Below, piece after piece: positions 1 to 12,202 of a stretch of DNA of 64,000 nucleotides. The notes beneath the pieces are model-generated. The model made no database searches. It had not been told where the DNA came from and saw only the letters and a program-made list of their open reading frames with translations. The DNA lies in NCBI GenBank assembly GCA_021442155.1, contig JAKCPB010001416.1:1-64000 (forward strand), written 5' to 3'. Both the position numbers and the translations under genes were made by a program. The stretch comes from Cymbidium sinense. Taxonomy: Eukaryota > Streptophyta > Magnoliopsida > Asparagales > Orchidaceae. How positions within the stretch are numbered: position 1 is the first letter of the stretch; each line of letters starts with the position of its first letter.

Positions 1-1441
1 CCATGTATTGGGAAAAATAATACTTAATTAAGTTTTGAACTTAATTAATCACTAATTGTAAGCCAATTGCATCAGACATCTTTCATTTCTTAGGTTCATT
101 CTTTGATTTTTCCAATGTATGTACATATCATGTAGGCTCATAATTACTTGGTTAATTAAATTAAGGCAACATAGGTAAGGGTTAATTAATGGATTTAATG
201 CATAACCTAATTAACCCATAAAATCAACTAAATTACTTTTCATTAAACCAAATTGAATCACAAACATGGGAATGGGTTAGGATCACTTTCCCTCATTTAT
301 TCAAACCAAATCAAATATGAAATTGAAAGTGATAATTAAAAGCCTTGGTTTTCTTTAAATGCTTTTATTTTATTTGATTGTACTTAGAATTAATTTAATT
401 GAAGAAATCACATGTTTATGCTCATTCATTCCTTTCCAATCATGTTAAATGTTGCATGTCATTTGAAATCATACATTCATCTTTTCAAAATTAATTAAAT
501 CAAATGGTTTTCCTTTATCTCAAGCTTGCATGTGTTGATTTAATTTATAATATGTGTGGCTATTATCACTATTAAATCCAAACATATTTTCCAAAGCTTA
601 TAAATGAATGGTTACATATGCTATGAATGCTAGTTATAAATACATAAGAGATGTATGTGATTATAGCTTAAATGTATCAAGTGAAGCTCATTTCCTTTTA
701 TTCATGTATTGATTTATGTAAGTGAGAATGTTAATGGGTATATAGTGGACATCCAGGAATACAAGGCTTTAGTTAGCAGGAGTTCATTTGATTACCTCAC
801 TTGGTTTTAATGGCATGTACTCCATTTGATTTCATTCTTATGTATTTCAATATTAAAATTTGGATGAGGCTTTAATTCATATATGATTCAATCAAATTAA
901 ATATCATTTTTTGCATGATTTTCATTCTCCAAATTATGATACATGTGTATGTATTTAAGAAAAGTGGTATATAGTCTGACATCTCAGAATATGAGGCTTT
1001 AGCTAGCCTAAGGAGGTCATTTGATTACCTCACTTCCTAGTTTGACAAAGGCATGTACTTGGTTGTCTTTTATGCATACATGTGTGTATTTAATTTAAGA
1101 ATGGTAATCATTCATTTTTATTAAAAACATGCATTTGCAATTGTTCAAGTGATTGAATTAATTGATCATGTGATTTGGAGCTTCTTTCTTATGTTCATGC
1201 ATGTAAATTTACATATGGTTTGAATGTAATGGTATATAGTCTGGACATCCCGAGAATATGAGGCTTTAGCTAGCCCCAAGGAAGACCCATCATGCCTTAG
1301 GAGTCCTTATTAGGTGATTAGGTCCATTATAGGGTGATAATTTCTATCTTTTGAGATAGTGCATATTTCCTTAATGTCGTACCTGATCATTTCAATAAGT
1401 ACCCCTAAGATCTATGGTGTCCCACATCTCAAAAATAAACA
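1..1441 (+). mobile_element. 5' LTR of element A/B (3' part, internally deleted)
   Basis: Non-coding AT-rich sequence that aligns along its length with 10,030-11,290 and then 13,755-13,918 of LTR B. The last bases (AAAAATAAACA) match the ends of LTR B and of minus-strand LTR D. They are followed by a spacer, a degenerate primer-binding site and leader sequence, which identifies this as a 5' LTR. The 5' part lies outside the window. Near 1,280 it jumps straight to the equivalent of 13,755 in B, so about 2.4 kb is missing. Three sub-repeats starting near 737, 967 and 1,231 share a GGTATATAGT..GGACATCC..GAGGCTTTAG..TAGC motif also present in the other LTRs. Confidence 0.8.
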
Positions 1442-1453
1442 CCACAGATTTTC

Positions 1454-1471
1454 TAGAGACTTCGCTAGGGA
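1454..1471 (+). promoter_or_regulatory. Degenerate primer-binding site (tRNA-Arg type)
   Basis: Aligns with the better preserved site at 62,217-62,234: GACTTCGCTAGGGA here against GACTCCATTGGGGA there. Both are followed by the shared word GTTCCTCTCTCCATCT. It lies 12 bases after the LTR end. Tat/Ogre elements are known to be primed by tRNA-Arg. The first bases (TGGC) are mutated here. Confidence 0.6.
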
Positions 1472-1690
1472 GGGTTCCTCTCTCCATCTCTAGTAGCAAT
1501 TATTGTCTCTAAACATCGATAGTGGACTTGTATTTTATATGGGTCCTAGACTATCTTTCTTTTTGTTGGCACTTAGCCTATTTCATCCTTAGGTTGAGCA
1601 AGCAAGCATCCTTTAGGTTTTAAGACCTCACTCCATGTAGATCTTAAAACCCCTATTATGTCCCCCAATAGGTAAAAAAAATTGAATTAA
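1472..1690 (+). mobile_element. Conserved start of the element leader
   Basis: Matches 62,235-62,450 of element E nearly base for base, including CATCGATAGTGG, TTGGCACTTAGC and the stretch around GACCTCACTC. No open frame is kept. It is the start of the untranslated leader between primer-binding site and gag. Its conservation between two old copies may reflect only shared descent. Confidence 0.7.
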
Positions 1691-1860
1691 CTAAAGAAGA
1701 TGACTAAAAATTTTGAACCTCTTTACCATTCTCTTAGTGAGGCAAGGTTCATCTCATACTTAAGAAAATAAACTCTTTGCAAAAAACTTTATAATTTTGA
1801 AAAGCACTTCTCAAATTAAAATTCACATGACAAAAGATCTGCATTTAAAGATAACCAAAC

Positions 1861-2940
1861 CTCATGCAACAATATCCATGATTGTTGCATGGAGGTTTTT
1901 CAAAATTTAAAATCAAATAATTTTAAAATCCTTTTCCAAAAGCACATATTTCGAAATAGTAATCTCCATTCAACACACCTAAGCTTGTTGAATGAATATT
2001 TTATTTTCAAACAAGATCATGACATAAAATTGAAATTTCATTTAGCATCCACCTGGTTAATTTCTCTTTAAAATCAAAAAGAAAAATATAATTGATTTCC
2101 ATTTAACATACCTAAATTTGTTAAATGGAAGTCTCCTTTTCAAAATCACTAAAAATTAAAACACATTTGAATTCCATTTGACATACCCAAATTTGTCAAA
2201 TGAGAATTCCATTTCAAAAACAAAAGCAAATTGGACTCTACTTAACATACCCACATTTGCTAAGTAGAGTTCCCTTTTTTAAAATCACAAAAAAATCAAA
2301 CACACTTGAACTCCATTTGACATACCCAAATTTGTCAAATGAGAGTCTAACTTTCAAAATTAATTGAACTTCATTTAACATACCACATTTGTTAAAGAAG
2401 TTCTCTCAAACAAAATAAACTCATGACACACTTGATACTTAACATACCAAATTTGTTAAAATCAAATCAAAATACATCAAACACATTGGGCTTCACTTAA
2501 CATACCTAACTTTGCTAAGTAAGGATCCCATTTTCAAATCGAATTCAACAAATCAAACACATGACACACATCATCGCAGACAACAAATTATTTTCAAAAA
2601 TTATTTTAAACGTGCACTTGAATCTCATTTAGCATACATAAATTTTCTAAGTGAACATTCCAAAATCAAATCCAAAATAAAGTCAATTGACCCCATTTAA
2701 CATACCCAAATTTATTAAATGGGTCCCCAAATCAAATTCAAATGTGAGCCAATGGAAGTATCAATTAAGAGCCTCTCTAAAACATTTGAACTCCATTCAA
2801 CATACCCAAATTTGTTGAATGTGGGTTCTAAATTTAAATCAAATTTAAAGTCTCTCCTCCATAAAAAATAAAAAAGTCAAAATTTCTCCAATATTTGAAC
2901 CCCATTTAACATACTTAAATTTGTTAAATGAGGGTTCCAA
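1861..2940 (+). repeat. Leader hairpin array (copy A)
   Basis: A series of about a dozen short inverted repeats, spaced roughly 60-90 bp, each with a stem of 8-13 bp and a loop of about 11-13 nt usually resembling ATACCCAAATTT. Clear stems are 1863-1873/1881-1891, 1967-1974/1987-1994, 2097-2107/2120-2130, 2175-2182/2195-2202, 2235-2244/2261-2270, 2314-2321/2334-2341, 2366-2379/2391-2403, 2692-2700/2715-2723, 2794-2801/2814-2821 and 2903-2910/2923-2930. Stems differ between units by paired changes (CATTTAAC/GTTAAATG, CATTTGAC/GTCAAATG, CATTCAAC/GTTGAATG). Weaker units lie near 2432, 2491 and 2625. It is in the same place relative to the primer-binding site as the array at 62,620-64,000. Function unknown; a structured leader RNA is the natural reading. 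Confidence 0.85.
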
Positions 2941-4120
2941 TTCAACAATCAAATCAAGTAAACAATTTGAGTCAACAACATTCAAGCGAAGGTCTAATAT
3001 GGTTCTCTTTCAATGCAGATTCCAGCCCTCCATCCAGAGAGGTGGGCAAGAAGCCACTTCTTAGTTTGACCTATGATTAAGTTTCCCAACCAAAGGAGAA
3101 AGGCCATAAAAGTTCCTTTAAGAGCCAAGAATAAGATCAAAAGGATTTTTTGAGTATGTCTTATCCATTCTAGATAAGTATGACTCAAATTATTTGAATC
3201 CAAATTCCCAAAAGAAGACAACTCTCAAAATGACAATCAATAATAATGATCGTAATCCATAAAATAGTAGTACTGATGGATTTGATGTCTTTAAGGATTC
3301 CAACTCGAGTAGAGGTACCCCCATTCTAACGTTCATGGTGTCACTATCGACAAAGAGTTAGAATCATCATATCTAATAGAAGAAATTTTGGGCAAAAGGT
3401 AGACATCAATTACCTCTCTTTCAGAAGATATCACAAAAAATTATTGTAGTGGCAGGGTCCTACAACTTTGATCAACACCATAGGAAGAAGCAAACCAGTC
3501 ATTGGAAATAATCAAATTCTAAATCCTTCTTAAGATACACCTCACAATCCAAAATAAGGGCATCAAACTATTCTGAAGGTTAATCTTAAGGTCCTAAACT
3601 ATCTTGGAAGGTTTCCCACTAACTTAATGAGTGCACCCTCACCTTCTCTAAGGAGATATGAGTGTTTAATTGGAACTTAACCTAATTCTTCCTTGCTAGT
3701 TAGAACCTTCTCAAGTCTTACTCAACATAGAATATCCTATGGAAAAGAAAGATCCTCTAGAACACAATATTAAAGACTCAAAAAAAAGAAAAAAGGAGAA
3801 AAAAATGAAAAGAAAAGAAAGAAAAAATGAAAAAGAAGAAAAGAAGAAAAGAAGAAAAAGAAAAGCACCAAATACACATTGATTTGGAATCCAAAGGATA
3901 AATCATGTGTACAAGTGTAAATTCAAAGAAAAGAGAGAAAATATATATATATGAAATAAATTTTGAGTCTACTTTTGACAAGTCTTTGGAGTAGATAAGA
4001 AAACAAAAGTTCTAAAGGATAACTCATGAATGATATGACTAGAAACTTAGTGGGTATGCTAGCACATTGACTCCAATTCTAATCTCATGATATTATTATA
4101 GGATTGGAAGTTAAGAGTTG

Positions 4121-4125
<5 letters not shown>
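2941..4125 (+). mobile_element. Decayed internal region of element A, no readable gene
   Basis: Lies between the leader hairpins and the pol remnant, so gag and protease would be expected here, but I recognise neither in any frame. At 3,779-3,872 there is an A/G-only tract resembling those after the protease fragments at 18,398-18,483 and 30,437-30,515. This suggests that protease sequence once stood just upstream. Confidence 0.5.

Positions 4126-4187
<62 letters not shown>
4126..4187. repeat. (TA)n microsatellite, about 31 units
   Basis: Uninterrupted TA dinucleotides inside the decayed internal region. The Tyr/Ile repeat frames on both strands are products of this repeat and not genes. Confidence 0.97.
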
Positions 4188-4188
<1 letters not shown>

Positions 4189-4559
4189 CACTTCATCTCT
4201 TTCTTCAAGCTTAAAAGAGGGTTCAATTATAGATAAACCTTCAAATGAAGTAATATTTTTTCCTAGTCTACTTACTTTGTTTAAAGAATTTAGAAGACTT
4301 TCAAGTAGTGGATACACCCTGAGAAAGAAAATTAGATCATCAACCAATGAGTTTTAAGAGATTAACCTTAGAACATAAAGGTAGCCCACCCACCTCCCAA
4401 CATCCATATATGATAAGTTAGAAAGAAAATGCCAATGACTTAGTTAGGTTACTTTTGTAGTTTAAAGACTGCTTTACCTAAGACCATAATGAAGTGCCAA
4501 ATACATCTCTAAAGGTAGTAGTCTACAATCTCAAAATTAAACCTATTGCTATTCCTACT
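4188..4559 (+). mobile_element. Decayed internal region between (TA)n and RT remnant
   Basis: By position this should be the protease-to-RT linker of element A. An open stretch of about 50 codons follows the TA tract, but it has no recognisable motif and I do not call it a gene. Confidence 0.4.
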
Positions 4560-4965
4560 TTGCAAACTTTTGATGCAAACATTTGCACCAAGAAGAAGAT
4601 CAAAGTTTGAAGTCAACCTTAATTGAAGAAGAAAGATGCTATCATGATTACCCAACATTATGCCCAGTCAAAAGGAAGGACATTCAAATCCACATACGTC
4701 AATTTGAAGATTTCGGGTTAGGCATGTCTTGAAGATGAATCTACATTACCTATTTCAAATTTTATAGCCTCTTTATATGCAGTCTCTTCATTCAAGGATT
4801 GGTTGAATGATGCTAGAGAATGAGAGGTAATTTTCACTTATAATTTCCATTGGAATTTACCACTATAAGGTCATGTCTTTCTCTGGTCACCAGGGTTAAA
4901 GAAAAAGGAAGACCATCTTTATGATCTGAGTAGTTGTTTTTGATTAGTTATGACAGTATAGCTTG
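4560..4965 (+). pseudogene. Reverse transcriptase remnant (Ty3/gypsy, Tat-like)
   Basis: Two islands match the pol pseudogene at 31,640-31,985. CACATACGTCAATTTGAAGATTT..AGGCATGTCTTGAAGATGAATCTAC (4,691-4,745, in two pieces) corresponds to the RT block around ACPKDEFPLP. AAAAAGGAAGACCATCTTTATGATCTGAGTAG (from about 4,900) corresponds to the block just after YVDD that reads KEDHLFDLRVV there. The frame is broken by stops and shifts, and the YVDD itself cannot be found. This is the only readable pol in element A/B, whose internal region (about 5.4 kb) is far shorter than a complete element of this type. Confidence 0.65.
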
Positions 4966-5511
4966 AAGTTGAATCCCCTAAAGTATACAATTAGGATAAC
5001 TTTAGGGGAGTTTCAAAGTTTTCTTAATTTAAATGGGATAATCTTTCGTGATAAAAGTTAATTGATTCAACATTTGGTACTTAATGCTAACTATTATTCT
5101 TACTTAAAAGATGATTTCAATGAAATAGTATTATGAAATGAAATTACATCTTAAATAAAATGATAGACTATCTAAATCTTTACATTAATTAATCTACATC
5201 TTCTTCTGGAAGCTTTCTATATTGGTTTTGTTCACTTCTTTGATTTTAATGGATCAACTCCTAGATCAAATCCTACATTCTCCTTGGGTTGGCCCTTATA
5301 TACATTCTTTCATATTTATAGGGTAAATCACAGTACCTCCCATCTTTTTTATTTGGATCACATCCCTGCTCTCATTTAGACACTACATTACTATGATTGA
5401 AATCCCCCTGAACCACCCAATGGCAGATTATTTATGTGGTGCTTGATCTGGAAATCATTACAGAGACATAGTCTCTTAGTGTATCCCAGAGGTCCACAAT
5501 AATAAACAAAC

Positions 5512-5513
<2 letters not shown>
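4966..5513 (+). mobile_element. Internal region after RT remnant, no readable domain
   Basis: RNase H and integrase should lie here in an intact element. I find no FDGA, HQC or DD35E block on either strand, so this part of pol has been deleted. From about 5,330 the text (GATCACATCC..ATTTAGACACTAC) matches the post-integrase region at 22,915-22,940. Confidence 0.5.

Positions 5514-5577
<64 letters not shown>
5514..5577. repeat. (TA)n microsatellite, about 32 units
   Basis: A second uninterrupted TA run in the same element, followed by a T-rich stretch to 5,585. Confidence 0.97.
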
Positions 5578-5584
<7 letters not shown>

Positions 5585-6799
5585 CATATTAGAATTAAGC
5601 TGCCCCATGCACTCAACTATATCTTTGGGGTGAATCAAAACTCCCTATAAGAATTTTGACTACTTGTGTTGAGATAAGTTCTCGTGGCACTCTCTACCAG
5701 CTTAAGGTGATTCTTATTATACTTATTCAGTGATCATCCTAGCTTTGGAGGATGTAAATCTATTATGCTTTCTTTTAGCATGACCATTTTGATGATTAGG
5801 TAGTTGATTTATTGCATCAATGGGTCACCCATGTTGTTCCTTCTTTAAAGATTTTAAGCTATATGCTTTTATTAAAGAGACTTGTTGCACCAAAAGGCAT
5901 CCACCCTTGGATAGTCTCAGATACCCTTTTGGATCGATAAATCTGAGATAGGCCAAGGCCAACATAGCCCTTCTCATTGTGGTCCATCCCACACTGACAT
6001 TATCCATCAAATGAAATTAAAAAAAAAATGAAAACAAACCAATTATAATTAAAACAAATTAATTAATGAAAATAATCATGATTACTTTTGGGTTGACATA
6101 AGGCAATATTCACTTATAGTCACCCCTAAGTCTTGTTTGATTTATTGTGGATCTAAGAGATCACCCTGATTGATCCCTAGTTTTGAAGATATATGTATTA
6201 TACTATGCTTTCTTCTATGCCATTTTCTAATCAACCCTTTAGTCAGATAGTCTACCTTTGTGGCTGGTAGACTATCCCTTTTGATTTTTTAATTTAGATA
6301 TGATCAGACATAGCCCTTCTAAGTGGATCCATGCACACGACAGGTCCATGAAGTAAATTAAACCAACCTTAATGAGTCAAATTTAAATATCAAATGAAAA
6401 ACTTCTCTCTTTAGCAATGTAAATTAAATCAATCTCTAGTGGAGAAATACCATCAAACTCTATCAGGTGATAGCACGAACTTGCTTTATGGAAGGCTCAT
6501 TCATTTAGGATTATAGATTCTTATCCCTAGATGATACACACAAATCATATTCACAATAAATAAATCCATATCCCTGAAGCTTGCTTTAGTGGAAGGTTCA
6601 CATATACTCAATCCCAGATTCCATCCCAGCTCTCTTGCCTTTAGCATAAAGAGTTGCTTTGCACTAGATCGTGATTCTATCTACCTTTGGGTTTAGGTAT
6701 AGATCATTTTCGTTCTATTTAGTCTTTGGATGTTGTTATCATCTGATCAATGCCAATACATGCGGTGTGCCTTGTTGATTACACCACCTATTGGGATCC
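5578..6799 (+). mobile_element. 3' internal (untranslated) region of element A
   Basis: Shares a series of words with the sequences after integrase at 22,062-23,318 and 33,500-35,300: GTCACCCCTAAGTCTT..TGATTTAT, GAAGATGT..TCTACTATGCTTTC, GGCCAAGGC..CATAGCCCTTCT and TTAGTGGAAGGTT. The GATGT..CTATGCTTTC motif recurs several times per copy. No coding potential is seen. It ends at the TG that opens LTR B; a purine-rich tract there is weak or lost. Confidence 0.65.
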
Positions 6800-8898
6800 T
6801 GACCTCACTATTGGGTGAGTTCTGAATCTTCTTATATCAATCTGACTAAGGATTCCTTGGTGTAAGACATTTCTAGAGTAGGCAACACCTAATAGACGTG
6901 AAGGGTTAATCATAGATTAGGCCATGCCTTAGGGACTTAGGAAAATCCACCAATGCAACCCAATCCATGTACACCTTCAAATTCAATTCAAATCCAAATT
7001 TTAAACCTAAACTCAATTTCAAATCAAATCCAAGTCCAAACTCAATTCCAATCATTGAGCCAAGATAAATCCAAACTTGAAATCCTTCTTATCTTTAATC
7101 AACCTTCCCGAACTTAGTCAAATTTCTATCAATTCAATCCAGAACTCAATTGATTTTTTCTTAAATCAATTTTACAATTATCTTCTCAAATATATGAAAT
7201 ATAAATTCAAAAGCCAAAACCAATAAAAATCAAATGAAACCCAATTTAAATAAGCCATTTCATTGAACTTGGCAAAAAACTATCTAAATAAAGCCAAATC
7301 TGATTTTCTATTGAATCAATCATTCCAATCATCTATCCAAATATAAATGATAATACAATCATCCAGTCAAACTAAATTAACCCAAATCAACCCAACCTAA
7401 CTATTTGACTTGAAATATTCAAATAACTCATTTGAATTCAAAATGCATTTAATTTATTATCAATCTCAAATCTTTATATAAACTCATCTAATCAAACTCC
7501 AAAAGTCAAAACTAATTAATCTAATTGGTTCCTTGACCCAAAGTTCTAATTTGACCATGAACAAAAATCAAATTCAATCCAATCAAAATTGAATTAAGCC
7601 AATCCAAACTTCATGTCTGATTTGATCACTAGGATGATCAATTGATATAAATTCAAAATAATCAACTAGCATGACAAATTTTTAGCCTATGAACCCAGAA
7701 ATTTTACTAAATCCATTGAAACCAAATTCAAATCAACCTAAAATCAATATTTAAACATGACAACCTTCAATTGAACCAAACCAAATTGGCCCTCTTGATC
7801 GACCCAAATTGACATAAAAGGTCAAATTAAATCAAACCAAAGCATACAATCCTCTCAAAATAGTCATATGAACTTGACATAGTCCTTGGTTTGACACAAT
7901 TTGACAAATTGGTCAATAACCCATTTTGACCATTTTGACCCAAATGGTCAAATTGCCAAACCTAACCAAATGAACTCCAAATGACATGAAATTTGGTCCA
8001 ACTCACTTTTGACTCATTTCAAATCTGCCAAATCAAATTCAATATCAAATGACCACTCTACCTTGGCTAAGGGTCACATAAGACAAAACACCCATGTAAA
8101 TGGTCATTTCTCTTCCTTGGCCACTTAGCACTCATCCATTGGTCCACCTAGGCTCCAAGGACATTGTCCAACCTGATAAGAGGTGGTTGGGCCATGACTT
8201 ATGGGGAGGTGAAATCACCTCACCTCCCCATTGAACACTTGGCATGAAGGACCTCCCTTTGCTAGGACACCCACTTGTCCTTCATAGCAGCCCACCTCCC
8301 ATGCCTTGAACCAAATTAAGCCACCTGGGAGAATCCCAACCACCCCAAGCAAGGACACCCACTTGGAGCCAAAAATCACCATGAATGAGGTGATTTTGGC
8401 CATTGCAAGAGACAAAAAATAGAGAGGCAAAACTCTCTTCTCACACTCATTTCACTCTCCTAGAGCTCTCAAACCAACTAAATTCCACTTGGTTTTGAGC
8501 AAAACCATCAAAATCAAGTGGATTCTAGTGAAGGGTGGTGGCCATTGGTGGATACATTATTCTAAGTGAAGCAAGAGCCAAACCCATTCTAAAGCTTCTT
8601 CTTGCACTAAGAGCACTTGGATCATCACCACCACCAAAATCATCCTCGGTGAGATAATTTTCAAAACCATAGCCCTTAGGTTCTTTTGTGATGGTTTTTT
8701 GCTCAATTTTAGAATTTCTTTAGATTACCCTTGCATTTTTTTTATTTTACATCATCCCCATGCATTTGGAGTGATTTTTTAGAAGATTTTAGAAAATTGA
8801 GCCTTAAATAAAGTTTTTCATTCATTTTTTTTCATCAGAATCACAAAATCCCACCCAAAATAGTGTTTCATCTACCTCTTATGCTAGGCGCACTGCCC

Positions 8899-8995
8899 GA
8901 TCTATTAGAGATGAATGGCTTAGATCATCGATGTCGGATCATGATCATCATTGCGATCGGGATCCGTCATGATCAGACATCGGATCGATCTGATC
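8899..8995. other. GATC-rich patch inside LTR B
   Basis: Ten GATC sites in about 100 bases, together with several CG dinucleotides, in an LTR that otherwise has very few CGs. The equivalent parts of LTRs D (52,790-53,000) and E (57,540-57,730) are also CG-richer, but less dense in GATC. Confidence 0.6.
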
Positions 8996-11900
8996 CTTGC
9001 ATTCCGCTCATCTATGGTAGCCGCATGGTCCACATAAGCCGTCATTGCACTACGGTTAAGTAAAATTAGGGATTTTCTACTTTTAAAATTAATTAAAACA
9101 CAAACTTCAAAAATTCATAAAAATAAAATACTTAACTAAAATTAAAATAAGGCATTGGATTTATTTTGAGAGGAATCCAATGAATCCAAAAGCCCAAATT
9201 TTACTAAATATTGTGAGCTTAATTTAAAGGAAAATCAAATTTCATTAATTAAACTAAAAGATTGATTTGAAATTCTTAGATAAAATTGAGCTTAAAATCT
9301 ACCTACCATAAAAATTTCAAGTCAAAAGGATTTCTAGATTGGGAGATATTGCATTCTGAAGTTCAAATAGTTAAAATAAATTAATGGACTTTATAAAAAT
9401 CATGGAAAATCATTTAAATCAGCTGAAACTTTGGAAAATTATAAAAAATCATAGAAAAATCATAAAATGCAAGTATATATTGTTTTGAAGGTATTTTTAG
9501 AGGAGATAGTTTATCCCAATTAATTTTGAATAATTAAGGCTTAATTGGTTTAATTAAAAACTTAATTATTTAATTACTCTATAATTACCTAAGTAATTAA
9601 TCCCAAACTTTTTGAGGTTGATTAATGGGATGACCTCTACCTCCCATAATTTTCTTGGGATTTATTGCTTGGTTAATTAAAGAAATTGGTTATCTTAACC
9701 TTAATTACTTTCCTATTTATTTAAGCAATTAATTAATATTCTAAATAGTAAGAAAATCATTAATTAAACTTGCTAATCTTTGTGAAAGAGTGAATGGGCA
9801 TGGGGAATGAGATTGGGACCTCTTTCCCACTCGTTTCCCTAAGTCCATTTCAATTGAATGGAAATTAATTAATTTGGGAATAATTCATTAATTAAATTGC
9901 TTAATTAATCAATTTAAAATGATAATCACATGGAATCTTAATTAATCAATTCATTGGTAGATCTTTAGGTGTTCAATATCCTAAAGACATTTAAGAAATT
10001 ATGGTTAACCCACATGTGTGGAAAACCATGAAAGTACTTAATTAAGTTTCTTAACTTAATTAATCACTAATTGTGAGCCAATTGCATTACCCTCTTTCAT
10101 TTCTTAGTTCATTGTTGATTTAATTTCCAATGTATGTACATATCATGTTGGATCATAATTACATGGTTAATTAAATTAAGGCAACATATGTAAGGGTTAA
10201 TCAATTAATGGATTTAAAGTATAGTACACCTAATTAACCCAAAAAATCAACTTAGTTACATTTCATTAAACAAAATTAAATCACAAACATGGGAATGGGT
10301 TAGGATTTGCAAACTTTCCCTCATTTTTTCAAATCAAATTGAAAGTGATAATTAAAAGCCTTGGTTTTCTTTAAATGCTTTTATTTGATTTGATTGTCCT
10401 TAAGAATTAATTTAATTGAATAAAATCACATGTTTATGCTCATTCATTCCTTTCCAATCATGTTAAATGTTGTGTGTCATTTGTAATCATACATTCATCT
10501 TTTCAAAAATAATTAAGTCAAATGCTTTTCTTTTATGTCAAGCTTGCATGTGTTGATTTAATTTATAATATGTGTGGCTATTATCACTATTAAATCCAAA
10601 CACATTTTCCAAAGCTTATAAATGAATGGTTACATATTCTATCAATGCTAGTTATAAATACATAGGAAATGCATTTGATTATAGCTTAAATGTATGAAGT
10701 GAAGCTCCTTTCCTTTATTCATGTATTGATTTATGTAAGTGAGAATGTTAATGGGCATATAGACATCCCAAATATGAGGCTTTAGTTAGCCCCAAGGAGG
10801 TCATTTGATTACCTCACTTCCTGGTTTAACAATACTTCTCCATTTGATTTCATTCTTATGTATTTCAATACTAGAATTGGATGAGGCTTTAATTCATATA
10901 CATAAATGATTCAATCAAATTAAATATTAATTTTGCATGATTTTCATTCTCCAAATTATGAATACATGTGTATGGATCTAAGAAAAGTGGTATATAGTGG
11001 ACATCCTAGGAATATGAGGCTTTAGCTAGCTCTAAGGAGGTCATTTGATTACACCTTCCCGTTTAACAAAGGAATGTACTTGCTTATGTCTTTTATACAT
11101 ATATGTGTGTATTTAATTAGAGAATGGAAATCCTTCCTTTTATTAAAAATACATGCATTTGCAATTGTTCAAGTGATTGAATTAATTGATCATGTGATTT
11201 GGAGCTCTCTTTCTTATGTTCATGCATGTAAATTTACATATGGTTTGAATGTAATGGTATATATGGACATCCTGAATATGAGGCTTTAGCTACCAAGGAG
11301 GTCATTTGATTACCTCACTTCCTTGGTTAACAACATGACACTATTTAATTTCATCCTTATGTATTTTTACATAAGAATTTAGATAGAGCCTTAAATTAAT
11401 ATGATAAAATAATTCAATCATAGGGGAAATATAAAGCTTCAAATGTACATACTCAAATCCATCATTCAAGTGTACTTAAAGATGTTGTATGTGTAGGTAT
11501 ACTTATGACTTAATCATATGCATGTTACATGTGATTGAAAGAAATGATTTAGCATGTGTCATGTGATAGTATTTCAATTTGATTAATCTTAAGAAGCCTT
11601 TCACATTGAATAGAATTATTTAAAGAGAACCTAAACTTAGGATTAATCTAAAATGTGTAATAAGCCATTCACTAAAGAGAACTAAATCAAATTAACATGC
11701 TTTAGAATGTCGTTTAAGGTTGGGATTAAAAAGGCCAACATCTTTTCTTCTCTTTACAACACTTAGTTGCTAAGTGTAGGTCATATGAAACAAAAGAAAA
11801 CACAAATTAAAACTTGAAAATCAATTAAATCACTTGAAGTGAAACCACCCTTTAAGTTGAATCTTTCTACACTTAGAAAATCTTAACTCTAAAGCCTAGT

Positions 11901-12194
11901 TAGGACATACCACACAAGCCTTAATACACATTAGATTAAGTCACCACTTCTAGCCTTATGTTATGCATGGTGTGATGTATGTTTTGTTTTGTGATGTATT
12001 ATTTTAGACTATGTTAGAGTGTATGTTTTAGAGATGGTAGATTAGCCTAATCATTTTTTGTAAGGGATTATGTTTAAGGGGCCACTTAAAAATAAATATA
12101 AATGCTCTCTTTGTAGGTTGCTTAAGCCCCTAAGCATAATCCAAGTTAGGATAGATGGGCTTGGTTACCCATGTGCATGGTGCTAAGTCCAAAT

Positions 12195-12202
12195 TATAAA
12201 TA
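12195..12202 (+). promoter_or_regulatory. Candidate TATA box of LTR B
   Basis: TATAAATA in the context GTCCAAATTATAAATA. The same context occurs at the equivalent place in D (49,996-50,003, minus strand) and in shorter form in E (60,366-60,372). A second shared candidate, GTTGTATAAGG, lies about 300 bp further on (12,489-12,495). No start site can be proven from sequence. Confidence 0.35.

Noticed and set aside
1863..1891. MicroRNA precursor
   Set aside because: Stem of only 11 bp, one of a series in the leader; too short for a plant miRNA precursor.
1861..2940. CRISPR array
   Set aside because: Repeats are not identical, there are no unique spacers of constant size, and the host is a plant; these are hairpins in a retrotransposon leader.
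4111..4357. Open frames on both strands with long Tyr/Ile runs
   Set aside because: They are translations of the (TA)n microsatellite with chance extensions.
8215..9063. Open frames in LTR B
   Set aside because: Short, not shared with the other LTR copies, and without motifs.
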